This document shows, in pieces, positions 16,541 through 25,101 of a stretch of DNA of 61,007 nucleotides (position 1 is the stretch's first letter; each line of letters starts with the position of its first letter). The stretch comes from Deltaproteobacteria bacterium (GTDB lineage: Bacteria; Desulfobacterota; Desulfobulbia; Desulfobulbales; JAGXFP01), in contig JAGVGT010000041.1 of assembly GCA_020056965.1 (NCBI GenBank), positions 1 through 61,007 on the forward strand, written 5' to 3'. The position numbers and the translations under genes were made by a program. The notes under the pieces are model-generated. The model saw nothing but the letters and a program-made list of their open reading frames with translations. It did not search any database and was not told the DNA's origin.

Positions 16541-19402
16541 ATGGAACCGCAATACATCAAGATCCGGGGCGCCCGGATGCACAATCTCCGCAACATCGAT
16601 GTGGACCTGCCTCGCAACCAGCTGGTGGTCTTCACCGGACTCAGCGGTTCGGGCAAATCGACCCTGGCCTTTGACACTCTTTATGCCGAGGGGCAGCGGC
16701 GTTACGTCGAGTCGCTTTCCACCTACGCCCGCCAGTTTCTCGGCCAGATGGAGAAGCCGGACGTCGATTCGTTGGAGGGCTTGTCGCCGGCGGTTTCCAT
16801 CGAGCAGCGCACCACCAGTCGCAATCCCCGTTCCACCGTTGGCACCGTCACCGAGATTTACGACCATCTGCGGCTGCTCTTCGCCCGGGTCGGCCACCCC
16901 CATTGTCCGGACTGTGGCGACGAGATCCGTCCCCAGTCCATCGAGGTCATGGTCCAAAACCTCATGCGGGAGCCGGAGGGCAGCAAGATCATCCTGCTGG
17001 CCCCTTTGGTGGAGGGGCGCAAGGGCGAACATCGCGATGTCCTGGGACGCTTGAAGAAGGATGGCTTCATCCGGGTGCGGATCAACGGCGAGACCTGCTC
17101 CCTTGACGAGGTAGCGCCGCTGGACAAGAACAAGCGGCACCACATCGAGGCGGTGGTGGACCGCTTGGTAATCAAGGCCGGCAGCGACCGGCGGCTCTAT
17201 GATTCAGTGACCACGGCGGTGGGGTTGTCCGGCGGCTTTCTGCTGGTCAACTTTCCCGACCAGAATCGCGAGGTGCGTTTCAGCGAGAAGGCGGCCTGCG
17301 CCAAATGCGGCCGCTCCATGCCGGAACTGGAGCCGCGACTTTTCTCCTTCAACAATCCCCAGGGGGCCTGCCCGGAATGCAGCGGCCTGGGGGTCAAGCA
17401 GTTTCTCGACCCGCAGTTGGTGGTGCCGGACCCGGCCAAAAGTTTGCGCCAAGGCGCCATTGCCCCCTGGGGTGATCCCTGGCGGATTGGCGGCGGCCGG
17501 CGTTTCCGACCCCACGATGGCGAGGCTTCGGTTTACGGGCAGCAACTGGAAGGGTTGGCCGCCCATTATAAATTTGATCTCGACCAGCCTTTTGCCAAGT
17601 TGCCGGAGCGTATCCGGGAGGTCATTCTCTTCGGTTCCGGTCGAGAGCTGATCGATTTTGCCTATCGGCGCGGCCAGCGGCTGGTCCAGGACCGTTCGAC
17701 CTTTGAAGGCGTCATCCCCAGTCTGGCCCGGCGCAATATGGAAACCGCCTCGGCGATGATCCGCGAGTGGCTGGCCGGCTACATGAGCGAACAGGAGTGC
17801 CCGGTCTGCGGCGGCGCCCGCCTGAAGCCCGAGGCGCTGGCCGTCAAGGTGGGGAAATATTCGATCATGGAGTTGACCGGCCTGGCCATCGGCAGGTTGC
17901 AGGGCGAACTGGCGGCAATCAGCTTTACGCCCCAGGAGGAATTGATCGCCGCCCGGGTAATCAAGGAGATTGACGAGCGGTTGACCTTTCTGGTCAACGT
18001 GGGGCTTGGTTATCTCTCGCTGACCCGGCGCGCCTCGACCCTCTCCGGCGGCGAGGCCCAGCGCATCCGGTTGGCCTCGCAGATCGGTTCACGCCTGGCC
18101 GGGGTGCTCTACATCCTGGATGAACCCAGCATCGGTCTGCACCAGCGCGACAATCAGCGGCTGATCGATACCCTGACCAGCCTGCGCGACCTCGGTAACA
18201 CCGTGATCGTGGTGGAACATGACTCCGATACCATCATGGCCGCCGACTATGTGCTGGACATGGGGCCGGGCGCCGGGGTGCATGGCGGACAGGTGGTCTA
18301 CAGCGGCCCGGTCGAGCAACTCCTGGAATGCGAGGCATCGCTGACTGGCGGTTATCTGGCCGGGCGGCTGCTGATCGAGGTGCCGGCCAAGCGCAGAAAG
18401 CTGCCGCCCAAGAAGGAGTGGTTGCTGATCCGCGAGGCCACCGCCAACAATCTGCACGGGGTGACCGTCGCCTTTCCTTACGGGGTAATGACCTGCGTGA
18501 CCGGCGTTTCCGGGTCTGGCAAGAGTTCTCTGGTCATCGAAACCCTCTATAAGCAGGCGGTAGTCCATCTCAACGGTGCCCGCGAAGTTCCCGGACCCTG
18601 CCGGGAGATCAAGGGGCTGGAGCGGTTTGACAAGGTCATTGATATCGACCAGAGTCCGATTGGCCGCACCCCTCGCTCCAATCCCGCCACCTACACCGGG
18701 GTGCTGACCCCGATTCGCGAGTTGCTGGCCCGTCTGCCCGAGGCCAGGGCTAGAGGCTATAAGCCGGGCCACTTCAGTTTCAATATGAAGGGTGGGCGTT
18801 GCGAGGCCTGCGAGGGTGAGGGGGTGATCAAGATTGCCATGCACTTCCTGCCCGATATTTACGTGACCTGCGAGGTCTGCCTAGGCAAGCGCTATAATCG
18901 GGAAACCTTGGATATCCGCTATAAGGACAAGAACATCGCCGAGATTCTCGCCATGAACGTCGAAGAGGCGCTGAATTTCTTCCGGCGGATCACCCCGATC
19001 AGTTCGCGGCTGCAGACTCTGTTTGATGTGGGTCTTTCCTACATCGCCCTGGGCCAGTCGTCGGTGACCCTTTCCGGGGGCGAGGCCCAGCGGATCAAGC
19101 TGGCCAGGGAGCTGAGCCGCCGGGCCACCGGCCGGACCCTGTACATTCTCGACGAGCCCACCACCGGCCTGCACCCGGCCGATATCAAAAATCTGCTCGG
19201 GGTGTTGAACCGCTTGGTTGACAACGGCAATACGGTTGTTATCATCGAGCATAACTTGGATGTGATCAAGACCGCCGATTACCTGATCGATCTTGGCCCG
19301 GAAGGCGGGGATGGGGGCGGGGAGATTGTGGCGGTCGGGTCGCCGGAACAGGTGGCCCAAGGCAATGGTTATACCGGTCGCTATCTGCGGGATTATCTCT
19401 GA
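16541..19402 (+). CDS. uvrA: Excinuclease ABC subunit A
   Basis: Damage-recognition ATPase of nucleotide excision repair, 953 residues. Two ABC modules are visible: Walker [13 protein letters not shown] near the N-terminus and [15 protein letters not shown] in the second half, each with a signature [10 protein letters not shown] and a DEPS/DEPT Walker B. Zinc-finger cysteines occur as CPDCGDE, CAKCG...CPECSG, CPVCGG and CEACEG...CEVCLG. The ATG at 16541 begins [20 protein letters not shown], the normal family start. It follows the repeat region and is probably transcribed from its own promoter, which I could not pin down. Confidence 0.98.
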   Translation: MEPQYIKIRGARMHNLRNIDVDLPRNQLVVFTGLSGSGKSTLAFDTLYAEGQRRYVESLSTYARQFLGQMEKPDVDSLEGLSPAVSIEQRTTSRNPRSTVGTVTEIYDHLRLLFARVGHPHCPDCGDEIRPQSIEVMVQNLMREPEGSKIILLAPLVEGRKGEHRDVLGRLKKDGFIRVRINGETCSLDEVAPLDKNKRHHIEAVVDRLVIKAGSDRRLYDSVTTAVGLSGGFLLVNFPDQNREVRFSEKAACAKCGRSMPELEPRLFSFNNPQGACPECSGLGVKQFLDPQLVVPDPAKSLRQGAIAPWGDPWRIGGGRRFRPHDGEASVYGQQLEGLAAHYKFDLDQPFAKLPERIREVILFGSGRELIDFAYRRGQRLVQDRSTFEGVIPSLARRNMETASAMIREWLAGYMSEQECPVCGGARLKPEALAVKVGKYSIMELTGLAIGRLQGELAAISFTPQEELIAARVIKEIDERLTFLVNVGLGYLSLTRRASTLSGGEAQRIRLASQIGSRLAGVLYILDEPSIGLHQRDNQRLIDTLTSLRDLGNTVIVVEHDSDTIMAADYVLDMGPGAGVHGGQVVYSGPVEQLLECEASLTGGYLAGRLLIEVPAKRRKLPPKKEWLLIREATANNLHGVTVAFPYGVMTCVTGVSGSGKSSLVIETLYKQAVVHLNGAREVPGPCREIKGLERFDKVIDIDQSPIGRTPRSNPATYTGVLTPIRELLARLPEARARGYKPGHFSFNMKGGRCEACEGEGVIKIAMHFLPDIYVTCEVCLGKRYNRETLDIRYKDKNIAEILAMNVEEALNFFRRITPISSRLQTLFDVGLSYIALGQSSVTLSGGEAQRIKLARELSRRATGRTLYILDEPTTGLHPADIKNLLGVLNRLVDNGNTVVIIEHNLDVIKTADYLIDLGPEGGDGGGEIVAVGSPEQVAQGNGYTGRYLRDYL

Positions 19403-19437
19403 GAGCAAACTAAAATTTTTGCATTGTTCCTACGGAT

Positions 19438-19523
19438 GTCATTGCGAGGAGCGAAGCGACGCAGCAATCTGGTATTTGCAGGCTGATACTAATTGCACGA
19501 TTGCTTCACTTCACTCGCAATGC
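19438..19523. repeat. REP-like inverted pair downstream of uvrA
   Basis: GTCATTGCGAGGAGCGAAGC with a GCAATCT end (19438-19471) is followed, inverted, by GATTGCTTC...CTCGCAATG (19499-19523). It belongs to the same family as the units at 16242-16342 and 43262-43336. Confidence 0.8.
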
Positions 19524-19598
19524 CGACTTTCTTGATTTTTGCTAAACCATTAAGTTTTTACTGCAGAAACCTTTATCAACCAAACCCCAGGGGGAACC

Positions 19599-20084
19599 AT
19601 GTCCGAAGAGAACACTGAACAGCAGGTGGACGCCGAGAATGCGCCGGCTTTTAGAATGCAGAAGATGTACATCAAGGATCTGTCCTTTGAAAACCCAAAT
19701 GCCCCAACGGTTTACAAGGAACAAAACCTCAATCCCAATGTTGATGTGAAACTTGAGGTGCGCAGGAACCAGCTCGATGAGGTCAATTGGGAGGTGTCGC
19801 TGCTGATCAATGCTGCTCTAAAGGCTGCGGATGGCAAGACCGTCTTCATCATCGAACTGGAACACGCCGGACTTTACTTACTGAAAAACATCCCGGCCGA
19901 ATACCTTGAGGGAGTCCTGGCGGTAGAGTGTCCGACCTTGCTGTTCCCGTTCACCCGGCAGATCATGAGCCAGATGGCGGTGGACGGCGGTTTCATGCCG
20001 TTCCTGATGGATCCGGTCAACTTTGCCGGGTTGTTCCAGAGCGCCCAGGCGCAGAAAGAGAAGGCGGCCAAGGAAAACCAATAG
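19599..20084 (+). CDS. secB: Protein-export chaperone SecB
   Basis: Cytosolic chaperone, 161 residues, that holds preproteins unfolded and delivers them to SecA. Family motifs are clear: MQKMYIKDLSFENPNAP at about 25-41, the core HAGLYLLKN, and VECPTLLFPFTRQIMSQMAV with the conserved FPF, then GGFMPFLMDPVNFAGLF. The ATG follows CAGGGGGAACC. The first 20 residues are acidic and variable, as usual. It ends just before a strong shared terminator. SecB fits an organism with heavy export through Sec, such as one with T2SS and lipoproteins. Confidence 0.97.
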   Translation: MSEENTEQQVDAENAPAFRMQKMYIKDLSFENPNAPTVYKEQNLNPNVDVKLEVRRNQLDEVNWEVSLLINAALKAADGKTVFIIELEHAGLYLLKNIPAEYLEGVLAVECPTLLFPFTRQIMSQMAVDGGFMPFLMDPVNFAGLFQSAQAQKEKAAKENQ

Positions 20085-20101
20085 ATTGATGTAATTAAAG
20101 G

Positions 20102-20147
20102 TTTCAATAAAAAAGGCCTCCCGGTTGGGAGGCCTTTTTTATTGAAA
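20102..20147. terminator. Bidirectional terminator between secB and the Ig-like lipoprotein gene
   Basis: A perfect 21-bp stem (20102-20122 and 20127-20147) with a GGTT loop contains AAAAAAGGCCTCCC and its complement. T runs on both strands let it end both the plus-strand secB and the convergent minus-strand pilus operon. Confidence 0.92.
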
Positions 20148-20163
20148 CTCGCAATAATTTTTG

Positions 20164-22152
20164 TCAATTACACATAGTGTAACCGAAAGGTGAATCAAAC
20201 ACCTTACGCGCAGTTGAGCAGTCCGCTGCATCTTCCGCCGTTACCGATAATCTCCAATCCAGGGTTGCTAGGCTTTCTGTCATTTGAACAGAGGTAGATG
20301 CCTCCAGATGTGCATGTATCCAACTTGCGTAGAACTTAAGATAGGTGATTGTAAAAGAAGCTTTGCCTGTTGCATCGGTAATGACCGATGCCGGAATCGT
20401 TCCGGCGGCAGAGTTGGGTGGGGTCAGAAAGCCATCGGGAACGTTCATTGGCCCATCGTCTTCAGAAGCGTCCAAGGACAGATTCATATTAACGTCTTCG
20501 TTTATGTGGAAAGGAGGATTGACACAGTCGGTCACTGGCATTGGTACAATTCCACTATAAGGCCACTCTGTATCATGTCGCATACATTTAGGATCATCGG
20601 CACTTGTAACTGTCCAATAACCCATCCAATACCAGGTTGGCCAGAGCTTGAGATAAATAGTCTTATTGGCTACCGGATTACCATTTGCATCGGCGGCCAT
20701 TACGACGATCTCCTGTTCGTAGTAAATGTCTGTGCCTGAGAGTCCTGTAGAGGGTCCTAAGACGATGGAACCCGGCCGGTCGGTAATCGTGATGTCGACA
20801 AAATCGGAAATGCTTGTACCGGCGACTGTTGCGGTTATCCTGACCCCACCTGAGCCTGATTCACGTGTTCCGGAGTAAAAGGTGGTTCTGGCGAGACCGG
20901 AACTGTCAGTTGTTGCGATACCAGGGTTTAATTTTTCCCCCCCCCCTGGCTGGTTGGTCATGGTGAAGTTGACTTGCGCGTTACCTACGATCCCGTCTGA
21001 CAAAGTTAGCACTGTCGCAGTGATGAATGAAGTGTTTGCCGGGGTGCCGGTAATGGATATGGGCATATTGTATTGCGAGGCGTCTAGGATAATGGTGGCA
21101 GCCTGAGAGGCTGGGGCGAAAATACTTACCTCCAAAGTGTCATTGGTGTTTGAATCAGCGGTATCTACCACCGTGATGTTGGCAAGACCGGTGTCCGTTG
21201 AGGTCAGAGTGGCAGTTGCTATCCCGCCTACCACTGCTACGGTTTCGGTACTGCTTGAGGCATTCCAGACCCCTACTGTGGTTGAGAACGTCACATTGGC
21301 CTGGGCTGGTGCATTTACGGTCACGATCATTGATCCGGTGGTAGCCATTGACGTGGGATTGCTGGTAGGTGAGGTAATTTCAAAAACCTGGGCTGCGGCC
21401 GCAACGGTAATATTGATTTGGGCAGATGCACCGAGGCTGTTGGCCAAGATTGTCGCTGTACCAGCTGCCACTCCGGTAACTACCGTCGTAGTTTTCCCCT
21501 CTAAGTCGCTGGTTCCTGAAGCTGGTAACAATGAAATCACTGTGCCTCCGGACACGATGGTGAATGTAACCGGTGCATCGAAAATTCCCTTGGGAATTGC
21601 ATCCTGAAGCAGTGCAGTCAGGGTCTGGCTAGTTCCAACTGCCATATTGGCCTGAGGGATGGTCAGGGTCATGGTGTTGCCGGTGATTTGAACGGGAACA
21701 CTCGCCGAAGCCCCCGAACTGGAGGCCGTGACAGTTGCTACCTGATTGCTGGCCCTTGGCCCCGATGTCAAAGTGATACTGGCTTTGCCGTTTGTACCAG
21801 TGGTTGCCGTGGCCTCGCTCATCATTCCTGCCGTAGTGCTGAACGATACGGCAACGTTTGCCTGTGGTACGTTGTCTTTGACTACGGTCGCAGTGATGAT
21901 AGCGTTGTTGTCTTCGTCCGTAATAATCGAGGTTTGGGAGGTGTTTACGTACAGTATGTTACCATTACTGGCTGGTGTTGAGATGGAAGTTGCCTCGGCA
22001 GCAGCGGGAGCAGCAGCACCACCACCTGAGCATCCGGCCAGCAGGGCCGGTAAGGACAGCATGAGGAGGGCGGCAAGCACGGAGAAGGCGTGTAGCGTGG
22101 CTTTTTTGCCGGTTCTCCAGTTGCTCAGTAAACTGGTGGGTAATAATTTCAT
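20164..22152 (-). CDS. Lipoprotein with tandem Ig-like (Big_1-type) domains
   Basis: A 662-residue protein with a long signal sequence and lipobox LLAGC near residue 42, then Ala/Ser-rich linker and about five Ig-like domains of 85-110 residues recognisable by repeated ITATVV...VPQANVAVSFST and GTATILANS/KASITL patterns, like invasin-type Big_1 folds. The last region is different: Trp/Tyr-rich, with four cysteines and an Asp-rich EDVNMNLSLDASEDD segment that could bind calcium. ATG at 22152 has GAGG upstream. It is the last gene of the pilus operon. A G10 tract on the coding strand (20937-20946, near residue 402) could cause slippage. It may be a surface adhesin; that is inference. Confidence 0.75.
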   Translation of the reverse strand: MKLLPTSLLSNWRTGKKATLHAFSVLAALLMLSLPALLAGCSGGGAAAPAAAEATSISTPASNGNILYVNTSQTSIITDEDNNAIITATVVKDNVPQANVAVSFSTTAGMMSEATATTGTNGKASITLTSGPRASNQVATVTASSSGASASVPVQITGNTMTLTIPQANMAVGTSQTLTALLQDAIPKGIFDAPVTFTIVSGGTVISLLPASGTSDLEGKTTTVVTGVAAGTATILANSLGASAQINITVAAAAQVFEITSPTSNPTSMATTGSMIVTVNAPAQANVTFSTTVGVWNASSSTETVAVVGGIATATLTSTDTGLANITVVDTADSNTNDTLEVSIFAPASQAATIILDASQYNMPISITGTPANTSFITATVLTLSDGIVGNAQVNFTMTNQPGGGEKLNPGIATTDSSGLARTTFYSGTRESGSGGVRITATVAGTSISDFVDITITDRPGSIVLGPSTGLSGTDIYYEQEIVVMAADANGNPVANKTIYLKLWPTWYWMGYWTVTSADDPKCMRHDTEWPYSGIVPMPVTDCVNPPFHINEDVNMNLSLDASEDDGPMNVPDGFLTPPNSAAGTIPASVITDATGKASFTITYLKFYASWIHAHLEASTSVQMTESLATLDWRLSVTAEDAADCSTARKVFDSPFGYTMCN

Positions 22153-22212
22153 TCCGATCCTCACGCGCAATTCGTTTGTTGAAATAACCTTGTGCAAGTG
22201 ATGCATGACTGG

Positions 22213-23232
22213 TTACAGAACGGCTTTTGATTTATTGACGAAATCTTTGGCCAAGGCGGCTACGGCCTGGGTGATAGCAGTATCGAATAACTTATCCTCG
22301 CGAGTCTCAGCAAAAATCGTTTGGGGCTTGACTAGCACCTTGACGCTGTTGGTCCAGATTACCTCACCGGTTTTCGGATCCTGAACCCACAATCTTAGCT
22401 GGACGGCGGCTTGGTTGGCATGACCACCTTTGCTTGCCATGTAACCTAAACCAGCTCCTCCTAGTCCCCAAATTGAGGCGTTAAACCGGTCCGGGTTTAT
22501 CTTCTCGGTTTCGTCGTAAGGGAACTCCGCCACGCTGCCGATGGCCATACCCAAGGCCGCACCAGCCAGCATTGTGCCGTATTCATCATAAGTTTCTGAA
22601 TTGGTTACTCCGAAAAGGGCTCGGCTTGTGCCACCAAATACTACCGGGAGCAGACCTCGTTTCAGGGGATCCCAGGTGTTTTCCTCACCCAGATCAAACC
22701 TGATGATTCGCCCTCGCATGATCAGATCGGCGTCAAAACTGGCGGCGATTTTGGCAAGAGTGACATTATCCAGAGCGGTGCTCTGCCCCTGAGCAGGCGG
22801 ATCAAACTGTTTCTGGCCGGGGTTGGCGAGCTTGGCCAGTTCCATCTTCATGTCCGGTGACCAGCTTTCATCGTCACTGAGTAAACCCTGAACCGTGCCG
22901 CGACTGGCTGATTGGGCTGCCATCTTGTCATTTAGTTTTACAATGCTGTTGTCTGAGAGGTACTTAAGCAGATCTTCCTGCACCGGCAAACGGAAGCCCT
23001 TTTCGGTCAACCTGGCGGTCAGATTGTCCATGATGTCGATGTTGCGACGGAAAGCCCGGGCTGCGTCTTCTTCATAAGAGTAGTCGGCAAAAGGCAGGAC
23101 AACGATCTTCTTTCCGGTGCAGACTTGCGGCGGTGCCGAACTTGAGACGGAAAGCTTCTCAGAAACAAACTGACCGCAACCGGTGAGTGTGAAGGCCATG
23201 AATCCGATGGCGAGTGATTTTATGGCAGACAT
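22213..23232 (-). CDS. Putative outer-membrane lipoprotein in the pilus operon
   Basis: 339 residues with lipobox LTGC (Cys at 19). The start of the mature part, GKKIVVLPFADYSYEEDAAR, has the beta-strand pattern of CsgG/LpoB/TolB-N-like periplasmic domains, and the end (VQDPKTGEVIWTNSVKVLVKP) resembles the matching last strands. Between them is a glycine-zipper-like segment, GTMLAGAALGMAIGS and WGLGGAGLGYMASKGG, that may insert in a membrane. The start has AAAGGAG nearby. It lies 36 nt after the secretin gene, so it could help secretin assembly (pilotin-like) or link to peptidoglycan. Exact family is not certain. Confidence 0.65.
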   Translation of the reverse strand: MSAIKSLAIGFMAFTLTGCGQFVSEKLSVSSSAPPQVCTGKKIVVLPFADYSYEEDAARAFRRNIDIMDNLTARLTEKGFRLPVQEDLLKYLSDNSIVKLNDKMAAQSASRGTVQGLLSDDESWSPDMKMELAKLANPGQKQFDPPAQGQSTALDNVTLAKIAASFDADLIMRGRIIRFDLGEENTWDPLKRGLLPVVFGGTSRALFGVTNSETYDEYGTMLAGAALGMAIGSVAEFPYDETEKINPDRFNASIWGLGGAGLGYMASKGGHANQAAVQLRLWVQDPKTGEVIWTNSVKVLVKPQTIFAETREDKLFDTAITQAVAALAKDFVNKSKAVL

Positions 23233-23268
23233 TATCTTTCTCCTTTCAAAGCGTTGAACAGGACGTTT

Positions 23269-24945
23269 TTAAGATATGATTTCAGGCTTAAGCAGAATTA
23301 CCAGTTCTCTTCTTGTGTTGAGCTTTTTTTCTACGCCAAAAAAACCGCCGATGAATGGAAGTTTGCCCAGAAGCGGGATTTCAGCGTCGTTATTGGAGTC
23401 GCTGGAATCAATCAGCCCGCCGACCACCAGCATTTCTCCCTGCTTGATCCTGACTACAGTCGAGAGTTCCCGGACGTTGGTCACGGGCAACCCAACCTGG
23501 GCCGAGCCGAAATTCGCCGTGGCCATGTTTTCGTCGAGGGTTGAGGTAACCGGAATGAGATTTAGGATGATTTCCTGATTGTCCAAAATAGTCGGCACCA
23601 CGGACATCATGATTCCGGACGATTGGGCCTCGGTTTCGATTGAATAGGTGACTTCACCGGTGGTGGCATTGGTCGTCGATGTGACTTTTTTAACGTAGGT
23701 GACTTGCTTGCCGATGTTGATTAAGGCGGGCTGACCATTCAATACACTGATCCGAGGATTGGCCAGGACTTTGGTTTTTCCCTGTTTCTCAATGGCATCA
23801 AGCAACAGCGTAAAATTTGGGACAGTAAGTTTTAATGAACGAATTCCACTTTCACCTAGCGGATTATGGTAGTTAATGTTCCCAATATTAGCCTCGACTA
23901 ATACTCCCGAGGACTTGGCAGAATCGAGGAGCGCACCCCAGTCGATACCAACATTTTTCTCGTCTAAGACGGTAACCTCAAGGATTTTGGCTTCGATGGA
24001 AATTTGTTTGTAGAGTTCGGTCTTAAGGTTGTTCAGGTAGCTTTCGACTTTCTCCATGATTGGCCGAGGTGCGGTAACCGTAATCAGGCCAATCGGTTTG
24101 TCGATAGTGTAGTAGCCCTTGGCGGATTGTGATCGAGACATTTCCACAGCTGTTTTAGCGGGTTCACCTGTTTTCACTGCCTCACCCTCATATCCAGGGG
24201 CTTTTGGTGTGACAGGGGCACCTGGAGTCGGCTCTTGGGTAACCTTTGTGGTTTCCCAAATTTGCAGAACTGTATCCAAGTTCTTTTTGACGTTGTCCCA
24301 GATGTCGAAGGTGTTGCCGCTATTATCAATTTTGCTTGAGGAATTATCAGAAACCTTGGCTCCAACCGAGGCATCGTACTTGGAATTGACAAAAGGCATG
24401 GCCAGATGGAATTGTCTGGTCTCTCTGAACTTTACTACGATGGTGTTTCCTTGGACTTCGTGAAAGTAATCACGTTGCCTGAGTAAGTTGTCGAATGACT
24501 TGAAAAAATCGTCATCAGCGCGAATATCTACGTCAACATAAGAATATTGATCAACATCGCTGGACCAGCTGACGTTCATGTTTTTCAGGGCGGCTAATTT
24601 TTTAATAATGTCACGAAGAACAACCGGCCCGGCTGTTGAAGTTATATCGGCGCCGACCTTGATTGTGAATTCTTCTTCGGTGCCTAAAAGGTCACCAATG
24701 TCCTCATTGCCGACAACGGTGTACCCGGGGGTCTGAAATCGCACCGGTAATTGTGAAGAGCTGGAATCCGCGGCCGTAGTCGAGGAGATGGGACCCGGAG
24801 CGGCTTTGGGCTCCTCGGTTAATTGCGCGGATTCTCTTTCGTCTGGGGCTTGGGGTGGCGGTGAGCAGGCAAAGAGGATGATGGTAAGCAGAAGAAGCGT
24901 CGGCCCCCATGCGTATCTGGAAATTTTAGTCTTCATCTTCAGCAT
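23269..24945 (-). CDS. Secretin lipoprotein of the type IV pilus operon (MshL/PilQ C-terminal type)
   Basis: 558 residues with lipobox LFAC (Cys27). It carries an N-terminal STN/N0-N1 region (about 90-170, around LRDIIKKLAALKNMNVSWS), a spacer rich in Pro/Thr, an N-domain with IDKPIGLITVTAPRPIMEKV, and a secretin domain from about 310 (QISIEAKILEVTVLDEKNVG) to the end, with NPRISVLNGQPALINIGKQV and VGGLIDSSDSNNDAEIPLLG. This domain order and the lipid anchor resemble MSHA-biogenesis MshL, not classical PilQ, as there are no AMIN domains. Those are in the upstream protein. It is the outer-membrane channel of the pilus. Confidence 0.88.
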   Translation of the reverse strand: MLKMKTKISRYAWGPTLLLLTIILFACSPPPQAPDERESAQLTEEPKAAPGPISSTTAADSSSSQLPVRFQTPGYTVVGNEDIGDLLGTEEEFTIKVGADITSTAGPVVLRDIIKKLAALKNMNVSWSSDVDQYSYVDVDIRADDDFFKSFDNLLRQRDYFHEVQGNTIVVKFRETRQFHLAMPFVNSKYDASVGAKVSDNSSSKIDNSGNTFDIWDNVKKNLDTVLQIWETTKVTQEPTPGAPVTPKAPGYEGEAVKTGEPAKTAVEMSRSQSAKGYYTIDKPIGLITVTAPRPIMEKVESYLNNLKTELYKQISIEAKILEVTVLDEKNVGIDWGALLDSAKSSGVLVEANIGNINYHNPLGESGIRSLKLTVPNFTLLLDAIEKQGKTKVLANPRISVLNGQPALINIGKQVTYVKKVTSTTNATTGEVTYSIETEAQSSGIMMSVVPTILDNQEIILNLIPVTSTLDENMATANFGSAQVGLPVTNVRELSTVVRIKQGEMLVVGGLIDSSDSNNDAEIPLLGKLPFIGGFFGVEKKLNTRRELVILLKPEIIS

Positions 24946-24990
24946 CTCTCTCTTGCTTAAGTTTAGGTAAGTAATTTCGATTCAAGGTTA

Positions 24991-25043
24991 GGAGCCGTTA
25001 CAAAATAAGTTGCGCAAATTCTTGCCCTTTCCCTTACGGCTCC
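24991..25043 (-). repeat. Hairpin repeat upstream of the pilus secretin gene (copy 2)
   Basis: GGAGCCGT (24991-24998) pairs with ACGGCTCC (25036-25043), 46 nt before the secretin start in the 156-nt gap. It is a diverged copy of 7161-7210, which lies before gspD in the same relative orientation. Confidence 0.7.
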
Positions 25044-25101
25044 TTACTCCATTTTGCCGTCTCGGCCATCCAGAATGACCAGGTTATTATTTTGCAACCA
25101 C

